A DNA stretch of 64,000 bases. Source: Amycolatopsis lexingtonensis. Lineage in GTDB: Bacteria > Actinomycetota > Actinomycetes > Mycobacteriales > Pseudonocardiaceae. Under the pieces are notes generated by a model that was not told where the DNA came from, ran no database searches, and worked only from the letters and a program-made list of their open reading frames with translations. Positions 7,934 to 16,745 of the stretch are shown piece by piece. Position numbers and translations under genes: made by a program. Numbering within the stretch: position 1 is the first letter of the stretch; each line of letters starts with the position of its first letter. The stretch is from the NCBI RefSeq assembly GCF_014873755.1, contig NZ_JADBEG010000001.1, positions 4,528,501-4,592,500 of the forward strand, given 5' to 3'.

Positions 7934-9058
7934 TCAGCGAACCGGCAGGTGGACCGTCACCGCCAGGCCGCCGCCCACGATCGGCTCCGCCGTCACGCTC
8001 CCGCCGTGTGCCTGGACCGCCGCCCGCACGATCGAGAGGCCCAGCCCGGCGCCGTGGCGGGCGGTGCGGGCGACGCCCGCGCGGCGGAACGGCTCGAACA
8101 GCTCCGCCACCGTCGCCGGGTCCACCAGGCCGCCCGAGGACCGGACCCGCAGCGTCGACCACCGCGGGCCGGACTGGGTCGTGACCTCCAGCCAGCCGCC
8201 CTCGACGTTGTGGCGGACCGCGTTCTCCAGCAGGTTGCCCGCGATCCGCTCCAGCAGCGCCGGGTCGCCGAACGCGGGCGACGGCACCACCGCGAACGTC
8301 GCCCGGATGCCGCGGTGCTCGGCCTCGCGGTGCACCGCGCGCCAGGCCCGGTCGACCACGACGGCCAGGTCGACCGGTTCGCGCACGCCGAGCCCGGCGC
8401 CGTCGGTGCGGGCCAGCAGCAGCAGCGAGTTCACCAGCTGCCCGGCGCGCTCGGTCGCGTCGCGGACCACCCCGCCCATCCGGCGCAGCTCGGCTTCGTC
8501 GGCGTCGTCGTCGCCGAGGGTGACGTCGAGTTCGGTGCGGATCACCGACAACGGCGTCCGCAGCTCGTGGCTCGCGTTCGCGACGAAGTGCCGCTGGGCG
8601 TCGAACGCGGCCTGGAGCCGGTCGAGCATGTCGTCGAACGTCTCCGCCAGCACGGCCAGCTCGTCGCGCGGGCGCACCTCGCCGATCCGCTCCCCCAGCG
8701 ACTCGACCGACAGCCGCCGCGCGGTGCCGGTGATCTCGCGCAGCGGCAGCAGGACGCGGGAGGTGAACGTCCAGGCGAGGATCGCCGCGGCCGCCACCAC
8801 GAACAGGAACGCGATCGACCCGAACAGCAGCATCCGGTTCCGGGCGTGCAGCCGCAGGGACTCGGCGAGCGTCGAGGCGTCGACCGTGACGCCGTCGACG
8901 ACCACCGTGCTGCCCGGCGGCATCTGCGGCACGGCGTCGAGCGAATCCCGGACCAGCGTCCAGGCCAGCCAGAGCAGCAGCAGGCTGACGGCGGCGACCA
9001 GCACGGTCGCCAGCAGGGTGATCCGGGCGCGGAGGCTGCGGGTGCCCGGCAGGTTCAC
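7934..9058 (-). CDS. Sensor histidine kinase, two-component system with the OmpR regulator upstream
   Basis: A 374-residue inner-membrane kinase. Two transmembrane helices (about 13-36 and 76-98) flank a short sensor loop of about 40 residues, then a HAMP linker (100-150). The phospho-acceptor His164 is in ANASHELRTPL, the N-box in NLLENAVRHN and the G-box in GAGLGLSIV. The GTG start overlaps the response regulator stop (GTGA), showing coupled translation. A much longer open frame continues upstream but runs through the regulator gene in another frame and is not the protein. The small sensor loop suggests sensing of an envelope or small-ion signal; the stimulus cannot be read from sequence. 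Confidence 0.9.
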   Translation of the reverse strand: MNLPGTRSLRARITLLATVLVAAVSLLLLWLAWTLVRDSLDAVPQMPPGSTVVVDGVTVDASTLAESLRLHARNRMLLFGSIAFLFVVAAAAILAWTFTSRVLLPLREITGTARRLSVESLGERIGEVRPRDELAVLAETFDDMLDRLQAAFDAQRHFVANASHELRTPLSVIRTELDVTLGDDDADEAELRRMGGVVRDATERAGQLVNSLLLLARTDGAGLGVREPVDLAVVVDRAWRAVHREAEHRGIRATFAVVPSPAFGDPALLERIAGNLLENAVRHNVEGGWLEVTTQSGPRWSTLRVRSSGGLVDPATVAELFEPFRRAGVARTARHGAGLGLSIVRAAVQAHGGSVTAEPIVGGGLAVTVHLPVR

Positions 9059-9732
9059 GCGCGTGGCGCGCCGGGCTCCGGCACCCGGTACCCGGAGCCG
9101 ACGACGGTCTCGATGATCCCCGGCTCGCCGAGCTTCTTGCGCAGCGTCATGACGGTGACCCGGACGGTCGTGGTGAACGGGTCGGCGTTCTCGTCCCACA
9201 CGCGTTCGAGCAGCTCTTCGCTGCTGACGACGGACCCGGCGGCCGACAGCAGCACCTCGAGGACGCCGAACTCCTTGCGCGTCAGCTCGACCGGCCCGCT
9301 CGCCCGCCGCACGGTCCGCTTGGCCGGGTCCAGCTCGACGTCGCCGGCGGTGAGCAGCGGCGGCGCGGCCGGCGTGGCGCGGCGGCCGAGCGCCCGGACG
9401 CGGGCGACCAGCTCGGGGAAGGCGAACGGCTTCGCGAGGTAGTCGTCGGCGCCGAGGGAAAGCCCGTCGACGCGATCGGACACCGAGCTGCTCGCGGTCA
9501 GCATCAGCACCCGGGTCAGCTCCCCGGACGCGACGATCTCGCGGCACAGCTCGTCCCCGGACATCCCGGGCAGGTCCCGGTCCAGCAACACGACGTCGTA
9601 CCGCGTGACGGCGGCCTTCTCGTGCCCGTCGTCCCCGGTGAGCGCCACGTCCACCGCCATGCCTTCGCGGCGCAGGCCACGGGCGATCGCGTCGGCCAGG
9701 GGTTCTTCGTCCTCGACTACCAAAACTCGCAC
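9055..9732 (-). CDS. OmpR/PhoB-family response regulator
   Basis: 225 residues: a receiver domain with the acidic pair in VVEDEE, phospho-acceptor Asp51 in LLDRDLPGM, the conserved Thr in MLTASS and Lys in LAKPFAF, then a winged-helix DNA-binding domain (about 125-220) ending in the wing motif VVGSGYRVPEP. It should be phosphorylated by the downstream kinase and bind direct-repeat promoters. The GTG at 9732 begins the canonical VLVVEDE strand; an upstream extension would add non-homologous residues. It lies 35 bp downstream of the PucR-type gene on the same strand. Confidence 0.92.
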   Translation of the reverse strand: MRVLVVEDEEPLADAIARGLRREGMAVDVALTGDDGHEKAAVTRYDVVLLDRDLPGMSGDELCREIVASGELTRVLMLTASSSVSDRVDGLSLGADDYLAKPFAFPELVARVRALGRRATPAAPPLLTAGDVELDPAKRTVRRASGPVELTRKEFGVLEVLLSAAGSVVSSEELLERVWDENADPFTTTVRVTVMTLRKKLGEPGIIETVVGSGYRVPEPGAPRA

Positions 9733-9767
9733 GAGCCCACAATCCCATATTTTCCTGAGAGTGCCCT

Positions 9768-11270
9768 TTAAGGACTGGGCGCGACCCAGCGCAGTGCGAA
9801 CCACAACTGCATCCGGACCTCCGGATCCGCGAGATCAACGGCCAAGGCTTTCTCCACCTGCGCGATCCGGTGCCGGACGCTGTTGCGGTGCACGCCCAGC
9901 TCCACCGCCGTCGGTTCCCAGGCGCCGTGGTGGGCCAGCCACGTGCGCAGCGTCAGCACCAGCGCCCGGTCCCCGGCTTCGTCGAGCGAAACCAGCGGCG
10001 CCAGGGTCTTATCCGCGAAGCTCCGGGAAGCGTCCGGAGGCAGCAGAGCGTCGAAGTCCGGCGCACCGGTTTCCGCCACGACCGGGCGGCCCAGTGCCCG
10101 GGCCCGCGCCAGCAGCAGCTCCACCTCCGCCCCGGCCGAAGCCGCCCGGGAAGCGGGCACCGGCGAACCCACGGCCGCCAGCCAGCCGTGCTCGCGCAGG
10201 TCCTCCAGCACCGGCCGCGAGACGTCCCCGGCGACGGCCACGAACGCGGGCCCGGGCAGCACCGAGACCAACGGCGTGTCCAGCCGCGCGCGCAGCCAGT
10301 CCGGGCGCTGGGCCACCTCGTCCGGGCCGCGCCGGTGCGCCGCCCCGGCGACCAGCCGGACCACCTCCGACCCCAGCAGCGACCGGGCCACCGCCGCGGG
10401 GGACGTCCGGCCGAGCAGCAGGCCGGTCGCCGCCGCGCCGAGTTCGGCCGCGTCCGAGCCCGCGCGGCCGACCAGGCCGAGCAGGGCCGCGCCGACCGCG
10501 AGGATCGCCCGCTCGGCGCCGTCGAAGCGCCGGGGCCGCCCGACCACCACCAGGTGCGACGCCGTCGCCTGCGGGTACACCGGCTGGACCACCACGAACC
10601 CGCCGTCCACCTCGGTGGTCGCGCTGCGGATCCCGCTGCCCGCCCGCACGGTCGCCACCAGCTCGCGCACCTGCGGCGGCAGCGGTGCCGGCGCGTCGTG
10701 CGCCGAGGCCAGGACGTCCCCGGCGCCGACCAGCGCCACCCACGACCTCAGCTGCGCGGCCAGCGACGACGTCAGCTCGCCCAGCCCGCCGCCCGCCGCG
10801 CGGGTCAACGTCTCGCGGGCCGCGGTGATCCGCCGTTGCTCGCGCTGGCCGGCCTCGGTCAGGGCGACCGACACCGCCCGGTTGATCGCCAGGAACGGCG
10901 TCCGCGCCGGCACCACCAGCAGCGGCAGCCCGTACCGCGCGCACGCCCGGCGCAGCGGCTCCGGCAGCGTCTCGGACACCGTCGGGGTGAGCCCGAACCC
11001 CAGCGCCGTCACGCCGGCGTCGCGCAGCCCGCGCACGTACCGGTCGAGCCGCGCCGGCAGGTTGACCCCGGCGGTGAGGATCAGCTCGCCGCCCAGCAGG
11101 TAGGGCGCGGGATCCTGCAGCTCGCTGACGTGCGCCCAGCGCACCGGCGCGTCCAGCGCGCCCGGCCGCAGGGTCTCCGGGACGACGTGGAGCGCGAGCT
11201 CCCGGTTGCCGACCACGTCCCGTAACGGAACATTCACTTCGGTGGACATCGCATCCGTGATCGAGGTCAT
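9768..11270 (-). CDS. PucR/CdaR-family transcriptional regulator
   Basis: A 500-residue regulator. The N-terminal third matches the purine-catabolism-regulator-like domain (LQDPAPYLLGGELILTAG type), the middle is a GGDEF-like/CdaR domain, and the C-terminus is the PucR helix-turn-helix (LRTWLAHHGAWEPTAVELGV then HRNSVRHRIAQVEK). The ATG at 11270 has GGGG just upstream; a second ATG at 11249 is possible. Members control catabolism of purines, amino acids or GABA, often as activators that respond to a substrate. It is divergent from the operon at 11368 with 97 bp between the genes, the standard layout for a local regulator, so it most probably controls that operon. Confidence 0.88.
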   Translation of the reverse strand: MTSITDAMSTEVNVPLRDVVGNRELALHVVPETLRPGALDAPVRWAHVSELQDPAPYLLGGELILTAGVNLPARLDRYVRGLRDAGVTALGFGLTPTVSETLPEPLRRACARYGLPLLVVPARTPFLAINRAVSVALTEAGQREQRRITAARETLTRAAGGGLGELTSSLAAQLRSWVALVGAGDVLASAHDAPAPLPPQVRELVATVRAGSGIRSATTEVDGGFVVVQPVYPQATASHLVVVGRPRRFDGAERAILAVGAALLGLVGRAGSDAAELGAAATGLLLGRTSPAAVARSLLGSEVVRLVAGAAHRRGPDEVAQRPDWLRARLDTPLVSVLPGPAFVAVAGDVSRPVLEDLREHGWLAAVGSPVPASRAASAGAEVELLLARARALGRPVVAETGAPDFDALLPPDASRSFADKTLAPLVSLDEAGDRALVLTLRTWLAHHGAWEPTAVELGVHRNSVRHRIAQVEKALAVDLADPEVRMQLWFALRWVAPSP

Positions 11271-11367
11271 TTCATCCCCGCCGAGGTCGACATGGAGATG
11301 AATCCTCCCATGCCGCGGGGGTGGCGGGCGAACCTACGGTGACCCGAAACGACGTGAGGAGGACACC

Positions 11368-12813
11368 GTGACCGGCGACTACGCGGTGATCGCGCTGTAC
11401 ATCGCGGGCATGATCGGGGTCGGCTGGTACGGCCTGAAGCTCGCGAAGACGAAGTCCGACTACCTCGTCGCCGGGCGGCGGCTGGGCTGGTTCATGTACT
11501 CCGGCACGATGTCGGCCGTCGTCCTCGGCGGCGCGTCCACCGTCGGCGGCGTGAAGCTCGGCTACACCTACGGCATCTCCGGCATGTGGCTGGTCGTCAG
11601 CATCGGCGTCGGCATCCTCGTGCTGCACACGCTGTTCGCGCGCCGGCTGGTGAAGCTCAAGGTCTACACCGTGGGCGAGATGCTCGACCTGCGCTACGGC
11701 GGCCGCACCAGCGCGGTGTCCGGCGTGGTCATGTGGGGCTACACGCTGATGCTCACGGTCACCTCGACGCTGGCCTTCGCGACCATCTTCAAGGCGCTGT
11801 TCGAACTGCCGAACTGGGCCGGGATCGCGGTCGGCGGCTCGATCGTCGTCCTCTACTCGGTGCTCGGCGGCATGTGGTCGATCACGCTCACCGACATCGC
11901 CCAGTTCGTCATCAAGACCATCGGCATCCTGGCGATCCTGCTGCCGGTCGCGATCAGCTCGGCGGGCGGCTTCTCGGGCATGAGCGAGAAGCTCGACGCG
12001 AGCTTCTTCAGCTTCACCTCGATCGGCACCGACACGATCATCACCTACTTCGTCATCTACACCTTCGGCCTGCTCATCGGCCAGGACATCTGGCAGCGCG
12101 TCTTCACCGCCCGCACGCCCGGGATCGCGACGTCCGGCGGCATCACCTCCGGCGTCTACTGCCTCGTCTACGGCCTGGCCGGCGCCCTGATCGGCACCGC
12201 GGCGCACGCGCTGTACCCGGACCTCGCCAGCGCGCAGGACGCCTTCGCGACGATCGTCGAGCGCCTGCTCCCGACCGGCGTCCGCGGCCTGGTCCTGGCC
12301 GCCGCGCTGTCGGCGATGATGTCGACGGCCAGCGGCGCGCTGATCGCCTGTTCCACCACGACGACGTCGGACCTGCTGACCAAGCTGGGCCTCAAGAAGG
12401 GCGGCGAGGTCCGCCGCAACCGGATCGCCACGCTCGTGCTCGGGCTGCTCGCGATCGGCATCGCGATGGTCGTCGACGACGTCGTCAACGCGCTCACCAT
12501 CGCCTACGACATCCTGGTCGGCGGCCTGCTGGTGGCGATCGTCGGCGCGCTGTTCTGGCGGCGCGGCACCCGCCAGGGTGCGTACGCGTCGATGGTGGCC
12601 GGCACGGTGTCGGTGGTCGCGTTCATGATCATCGACGGCGTCGACGCCAACACCCCGATCTACTGGGGACTCGGCGCGAGCCTGGTCGTCTACCTCGCGG
12701 TCAGCTTCGCCACGCCCCGCACGTCCGACTCGATCCTTTCCGTCTGGACCCGCCGCCTGAGCGGCCGGGAAACCACCACCGAGACCCGGGAACAGGAGCC
12801 CACCAGTGCCTAA
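11368..12813 (+). CDS. Sodium:solute symporter (SSS family)
   Basis: A 481-residue transporter with about 13 hydrophobic helices, starting near the N-terminus ([18 protein letters not shown]) and carrying the family features [19 protein letters not shown] and the core [19 protein letters not shown], which includes residues of the sodium site. It should import a small organic solute with Na+. The GTG has a strong ribosome binding site (GAGGAGG at 11356-11362). It is the first gene of a five-gene operon and overlaps the ureohydrolase gene by 8 bp. The substrate is not readable from sequence; by context it could be an arginine-derived compound such as agmatine, 4-guanidinobutyrate or 2-ketoarginine (inference). 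Confidence 0.88.
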   Translation: MTGDYAVIALYIAGMIGVGWYGLKLAKTKSDYLVAGRRLGWFMYSGTMSAVVLGGASTVGGVKLGYTYGISGMWLVVSIGVGILVLHTLFARRLVKLKVYTVGEMLDLRYGGRTSAVSGVVMWGYTLMLTVTSTLAFATIFKALFELPNWAGIAVGGSIVVLYSVLGGMWSITLTDIAQFVIKTIGILAILLPVAISSAGGFSGMSEKLDASFFSFTSIGTDTIITYFVIYTFGLLIGQDIWQRVFTARTPGIATSGGITSGVYCLVYGLAGALIGTAAHALYPDLASAQDAFATIVERLLPTGVRGLVLAAALSAMMSTASGALIACSTTTTSDLLTKLGLKKGGEVRRNRIATLVLGLLAIGIAMVVDDVVNALTIAYDILVGGLLVAIVGALFWRRGTRQGAYASMVAGTVSVVAFMIIDGVDANTPIYWGLGASLVVYLAVSFATPRTSDSILSVWTRRLSGRETTTETREQEPTSA

Positions 12814-13750
12814 CATCGGACCCCTCGACTCGTCGCGCGTCCCCCGGTTCGCCGGCTTCGCGACCTTCGCGCGGCTGCCGCGGATCGACCAGGTCGAGCG
12901 CGCCGACGTCGCCGTCGTCGGGGTGCCCTTCGACTCCGGCGTGTCCTACCGGCCCGGCGCGCGCTTCGGCCCGGCCGCCGTCCGTGAGGCGAGCCGGCTG
13001 CTGCGGCCGTACCACCCGGAGCTGGACGTCTCGCCGTTCGCCGAGAAGCAGGTCGTCGACGCGGGTGACATCGCGATCAACCCGTTCAACATCGGCGAGG
13101 CCATCGAAACGCTGCAGCAGGAAGCCGAAGCGCTGCAAGCGGACGGGACGCGGCTGGTGACCGTCGGCGGCGACCACACCATCGCGCTGCCACTGCTGCG
13201 CGCCGTGGCCAAGAAGCACGGACCTGTTGCGCTGCTGCACTTCGACGCGCACCTGGACACCTGGGACACCTACTTCGGCGAGCCGTACACCCACGGCACC
13301 CCGTTCCGGCGGGCGTCCGAGGAAGGGATCCTCGACACGAGCGCGCTGTCGCACGTCGGCACGCGCGGGCCGTTGTACGGCAAGCGCGACCTGGAAGAGG
13401 ACCGCCGCCTCGGCTTCGGCATCGTCACCTCCGGCGATGTCATGCGCCGCGGGGTCGCCGAGACGGTCGACGCGCTGCGGCAGCGGATCGGCGACCGGCC
13501 GCTGTACGTCTCGGTCGACATCGACGTGCTCGACCCGGCCCACGCGCCCGGCACCGGCACGCCGGAGGCGGGCGGGATGACCAGCCGCGAGCTGCTGGAA
13601 ATCCTGCGCGGGTTGCGTGACCTCAACCTGGTCGGCGCGGACGTCGTCGAGCTGGCCCCGGCCTACGACCACGCCGAGATCACCGCCATCGCGGCCTCCC
13701 ACGTCGCCTACGACCTGGTGAGCCTGCTGTCGCTGGGGAAGGGCGAATGA
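12806..13750 (+). CDS. Ureohydrolase of the agmatinase / guanidinobutyrase family
   Basis: Hydrolyses a guanidino compound to an amine and urea with a binuclear Mn centre. The 314-residue protein has all metal ligands: His124 (GGDHTIALP), Asp147, His149 and Asp151 (FDAHLDT), Asp238 and Asp240 ([10 protein letters not shown]). His163 in YTHGTPF is the usual second-shell residue. Family sequence alone does not separate agmatinase, guanidinobutyrase, guanidinopropionase or guanidine hydrolase. The adjoining ThDP enzyme and aldehyde dehydrogenase favour guanidinobutyrase (GbuA-like), making GABA and urea. The GTG start has AGGAG at 12794-12798 and overlaps the symporter stop; the downstream gene starts at ATGA. 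Confidence 0.88.
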   Translation: MPNIGPLDSSRVPRFAGFATFARLPRIDQVERADVAVVGVPFDSGVSYRPGARFGPAAVREASRLLRPYHPELDVSPFAEKQVVDAGDIAINPFNIGEAIETLQQEAEALQADGTRLVTVGGDHTIALPLLRAVAKKHGPVALLHFDAHLDTWDTYFGEPYTHGTPFRRASEEGILDTSALSHVGTRGPLYGKRDLEEDRRLGFGIVTSGDVMRRGVAETVDALRQRIGDRPLYVSVDIDVLDPAHAPGTGTPEAGGMTSRELLEILRGLRDLNLVGADVVELAPAYDHAEITAIAASHVAYDLVSLLSLGKGE

Positions 13751-15390
13751 CACGCATCGGCGGGGACGTCGTCGTCGAAACGCTGCGGGCGCTGGGCGCC
13801 GACACGGTGTTCGGCCTGCCCGGCCAGCACGCGCTGGGCCTGTTCGAGGCGCTGCGGCGCGCCGACGACGTGCGCGTGATCAGCGGGCGCGTCGAGAACA
13901 ACCTCGCCTTCGCGGCCGACGGGTTCGCCCGCGCGCGGCTCGCGGAGAACCCGGACGGGCCGGTGCCGGTGACGCCGCTGATCGTGTCGACCGGTCCGGG
14001 CGCGCTGCTGACGTTGGCTTCCCTGCAGGAATCCCGCGCGGCTTCGGTGCCGGTGCTCGGGATTTCCAGCCAGGTCCCGGTCGCCGGGCTCGGCGGCGGG
14101 CGGCACGGCTACCTGCACGAACTGCCCGACCAGCAGGCGAGCTTCCGCGACGTCGTGAAGTCGGTGCACGTCGTGCGGCGGGCGAGCCAGATCCCGACGG
14201 CGTTGCGTGAGGCGTGGACGTCGGCGGCGACCGCGCCCTACGGCCCGGTGTGGGTCGAGATCCCCCAGGACGTGCTGCTCGGCCCGGCCGGGATCCCGCC
14301 GATCACGTCGGTTTCCGCCATTCCCCCGGTGCTGGAACCCCTTCCGGAACTGGTCACCGCGGCGGCGGAGCTGCTGGGCGCGGCGGCGAACCCGGTGATC
14401 CTCGCCGGGGGCGGCGCGCTGCGGTCCGGCGCTTCTGCCGAGCTGACGGCGTTGGCCGAGGCGTTGCGGGCGCCGGTGATCTCGACGTTCGGCGGCAAGG
14501 GCGTCTTCGGCTGGGACCACGAGCTGTCCGGGCAGTCGTGGATGGAGGACTGGCACACCACGGAATTCCTCGCTTCCGCGGATGTCCTGCTTGTGCTCGG
14601 CTCCGGACTGGGCGAGCTGTCCAGCAACTACCGCGAGTTCGCCCCGCGCGGCCGGGTGATCCAGGTCGAGGCCGACCTCGGCAAGCTGGAGTCGAACTAC
14701 CCCGGCCTCGGCATCCACGCCGACGTGCGGCTCACGCTGCAGGCGCTGCTGGAGTGGGTGCCGATGCGGGCGTCCGACGGCCGGGCCGAGAAGGCGGTCT
14801 CTTCCCTGTTGTCCGCGGTCGAGTCGCGGCTGTCCGGCCAGGACCTCGCGGTCGAACGGAAGCTGATCGACGACATCCGCGCGGCGCTGCCCGAGGGCAC
14901 GCAGACGTTCTGGGACATGACGATCGCCGCGTACTGGGCGTGGTCGGCGTGGAACCCCGAGGGCGCGCCCATCCACACCGCGCAGGGCGCAGGCGGCCTG
15001 GGTTACGGCCTGCCGGGCGCGCTCGGCGGCGCGGCGGCCGGGCGCCCGACACTCGCGGTGTCCGGCGACGGCGGCGCGATGTACGGCCTCGCCGAGCTGG
15101 CCACGGCGGTGCAGCACGGCCTCGACGTCACGTGGCTGATCGTCGACGACGGCGGGTACGGCGTGCTGCGCGAGTACCTCACGGACGCGTTCGGTCAGAC
15201 CACGGCCACCGAGCTGGCCCGGCCCGACTTCGTCGCCTTGGCCTCTTCGTTCGGCGTGCCCGCGCGGTTGTCTTCTTTGGACACGGTGGGCGCGGACCTC
15301 GCCGAGGCGCTGCGCACGCCCGGGCCGTCCGTCGTCGTCCTCCCCGCGTTGCTGAAGCTGTTCGCGCCGACCCACCTGGAGAAGGCATGA
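13747..15390 (+). CDS. ThDP-dependent enzyme, acetolactate-synthase-like; candidate 2-ketoarginine decarboxylase (AruI-like)
   Basis: A 547-residue protein with the three-domain ThDP fold. The catalytic Glu50 is in [17 protein letters not shown], and the ThDP/Mg motif starts at GDG 440-442 ([10 protein letters not shown]). The expected Asn-Asn at the end of this motif is Asp467-Asp468 (LIVDDGGYG), which is unusual and may alter metal binding. It has no linked small regulatory subunit and lies in a catabolic operon, so acetolactate synthesis is unlikely. Between a guanidinobutyrase-like gene and a GQDCTA-type aldehyde dehydrogenase it fits the decarboxylase that makes 4-guanidinobutyraldehyde from 2-ketoarginine; this is inference from context. 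It overlaps both neighbours by 4 bp. Confidence 0.75.
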   Translation: MTRIGGDVVVETLRALGADTVFGLPGQHALGLFEALRRADDVRVISGRVENNLAFAADGFARARLAENPDGPVPVTPLIVSTGPGALLTLASLQESRAASVPVLGISSQVPVAGLGGGRHGYLHELPDQQASFRDVVKSVHVVRRASQIPTALREAWTSAATAPYGPVWVEIPQDVLLGPAGIPPITSVSAIPPVLEPLPELVTAAAELLGAAANPVILAGGGALRSGASAELTALAEALRAPVISTFGGKGVFGWDHELSGQSWMEDWHTTEFLASADVLLVLGSGLGELSSNYREFAPRGRVIQVEADLGKLESNYPGLGIHADVRLTLQALLEWVPMRASDGRAEKAVSSLLSAVESRLSGQDLAVERKLIDDIRAALPEGTQTFWDMTIAAYWAWSAWNPEGAPIHTAQGAGGLGYGLPGALGGAAAGRPTLAVSGDGGAMYGLAELATAVQHGLDVTWLIVDDGGYGVLREYLTDAFGQTTATELARPDFVALASSFGVPARLSSLDTVGADLAEALRTPGPSVVVLPALLKLFAPTHLEKA

Positions 15391-16745
15391 CCCGCACGCT
15401 CGACCTGACCGACCCCGCGACCGGCGAAGTGTTCGGCACCAGTCCCGTCGCGTCGCAGTCCGATGTGGACAACGCGATGGCTGCCGCCGCGCAAGCGTTT
15501 GCGGTCTGGCGGCGCAGCACCCCGGCACAGCGGCAGCTGGCCTTGCTGAAGATCGCCGACGCCGTGGAAGCGCGGGCTTCGGAGTTCGCCGACCTGGAGG
15601 TGCGCGAGACCGGCAAGATCCGGTCCGTCGTGCTCGACGAAGAGATCCCGGAGTGCGTGAGCGCGCTGCGGTTCTTCGCCGGGGCCGCGCGGCACCTGGA
15701 AGGCACCGCGGCCGGGGAGTACGCGCCGGGCCACACGTCGGTGATCCGCCGCGAGCCGATCGGGGTCTGCGCGCAGATCGCGCCGTGGAACTACCCCCTG
15801 ATGATGGCGGTCTGGAAGATCGCGCCGGCACTGGCCGCGGGCAACACCGTGGTGCTCAAGCCCGCCGAAACGACGCCGTCGACGGCCGTGCTGCTGGCCC
15901 AGGTGGCGGCCGAGTTCCTGCCGTCCGGGGCGTTCACCGTGCTGACCGGCGACCGCGACACGGGCCGCGCCCTGGTCAAGCACCCGACCACCGCCCTGGT
16001 GTCGATCACCGGCTCGACCCGAGCGGGCATCGACGTCGCCACCGTGGCGGCCGCCGACCTCAAGCGCACCCACCTGGAGCTGGGCGGCAACGCACCCCTG
16101 CTGGTCTTCCCGGACGTCGACCTCGCCGCGACGGCGGAAGGGATCGTGGGCGCCGCGTTCTACAACGCGGGCCAGGACTGCACGGCGGGCAGCCGGGTCC
16201 TCGTCCACGAGTCCATCCACGACGACTTCGTCGCCGCGCTGGCGAAGACCGCCGCTTCGCAAACTCCGGGCGTCGACTACGGGCCGCTGAACAGCGCGGC
16301 GCAGTTCTCGCGCGTCGAGGACCTGATCTCGCACTTGCCGTCGCACGCGCGGATCGAGACCGGCGGCACGCGGTTCGGTGCGCAGGGCTTCTACTTCTCC
16401 CCCACGGTGATCTCCGGGCTCCGCCAGGACGACGAGATCGTCCAGGAGGAGATCTTCGGCCCGGTCATCACCGTCCAGTCCTTTTCGGACGAAGCTTCGG
16501 GTGTTGAGTTGGCCAACGGCGTCCCGTATGGACTGGCGTCGTCGGTGTGGACGAACGACCTCGGCGTCGCCGCACGGGTGTCGGCCGAGCTGGACTTCGG
16601 CTGCGTGTGGGTCAACACGCACGGCCCGCTGGTCGCCGAGATGCCGCACGGCGGGTTCGGCCACTCCGGCCACGGCAAGGACCTCTCGGCGTACGCCTTC
16701 GCCGAGTACACCCGCGTCAAGCACGTGATGACGAGGTTCGCATGA
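15387..16745 (+). CDS. Aldehyde dehydrogenase, aminobutyraldehyde/guanidinobutyraldehyde type
   Basis: NAD(P)+-dependent oxidation of an aldehyde to an acid. The 452-residue protein has catalytic Cys265 (NAGQDCTAG), general base Glu231 (LELGGNAP), Asn134 in PWNYP and Lys158 in VLKPAE. The GQDCTA sequence around the cysteine is characteristic of gamma-aminobutyraldehyde dehydrogenases. It is slightly short at the N-terminus compared with 475-490 residue relatives. ATGA overlaps with both neighbours show strict coupling. In context the likely substrate is 4-guanidinobutyraldehyde or 4-aminobutyraldehyde, feeding the ureohydrolase or the GABA shunt. No GABA transaminase or succinate semialdehyde dehydrogenase is present in the window. 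Confidence 0.88.
   Translation: MTRTLDLTDPATGEVFGTSPVASQSDVDNAMAAAAQAFAVWRRSTPAQRQLALLKIADAVEARASEFADLEVRETGKIRSVVLDEEIPECVSALRFFAGAARHLEGTAAGEYAPGHTSVIRREPIGVCAQIAPWNYPLMMAVWKIAPALAAGNTVVLKPAETTPSTAVLLAQVAAEFLPSGAFTVLTGDRDTGRALVKHPTTALVSITGSTRAGIDVATVAAADLKRTHLELGGNAPLLVFPDVDLAATAEGIVGAAFYNAGQDCTAGSRVLVHESIHDDFVAALAKTAASQTPGVDYGPLNSAAQFSRVEDLISHLPSHARIETGGTRFGAQGFYFSPTVISGLRQDDEIVQEEIFGPVITVQSFSDEASGVELANGVPYGLASSVWTNDLGVAARVSAELDFGCVWVNTHGPLVAEMPHGGFGHSGHGKDLSAYAFAEYTRVKHVMTRFA

Noticed and set aside
7934..9838. A 634-residue version of the OmpR-type histidine kinase
   Set aside because: The extension is a shadow of the response regulator gene; GTG 9058 overlaps the regulator stop in the usual way.
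13747..15390. Acetolactate synthase (ilvB)
   Set aside because: No ilvN or ilvC is linked, the gene lies in a catabolic operon under a PucR-type regulator, and the ThDP motif ends in Asp-Asp.
13708..15831. A 707-codon minus-strand ORF opposite the ThDP enzyme
   Set aside because: Low-complexity Arg/Gly/Ala sequence with no motifs; the plus strand carries the intact ThDP enzyme and aldehyde dehydrogenase.
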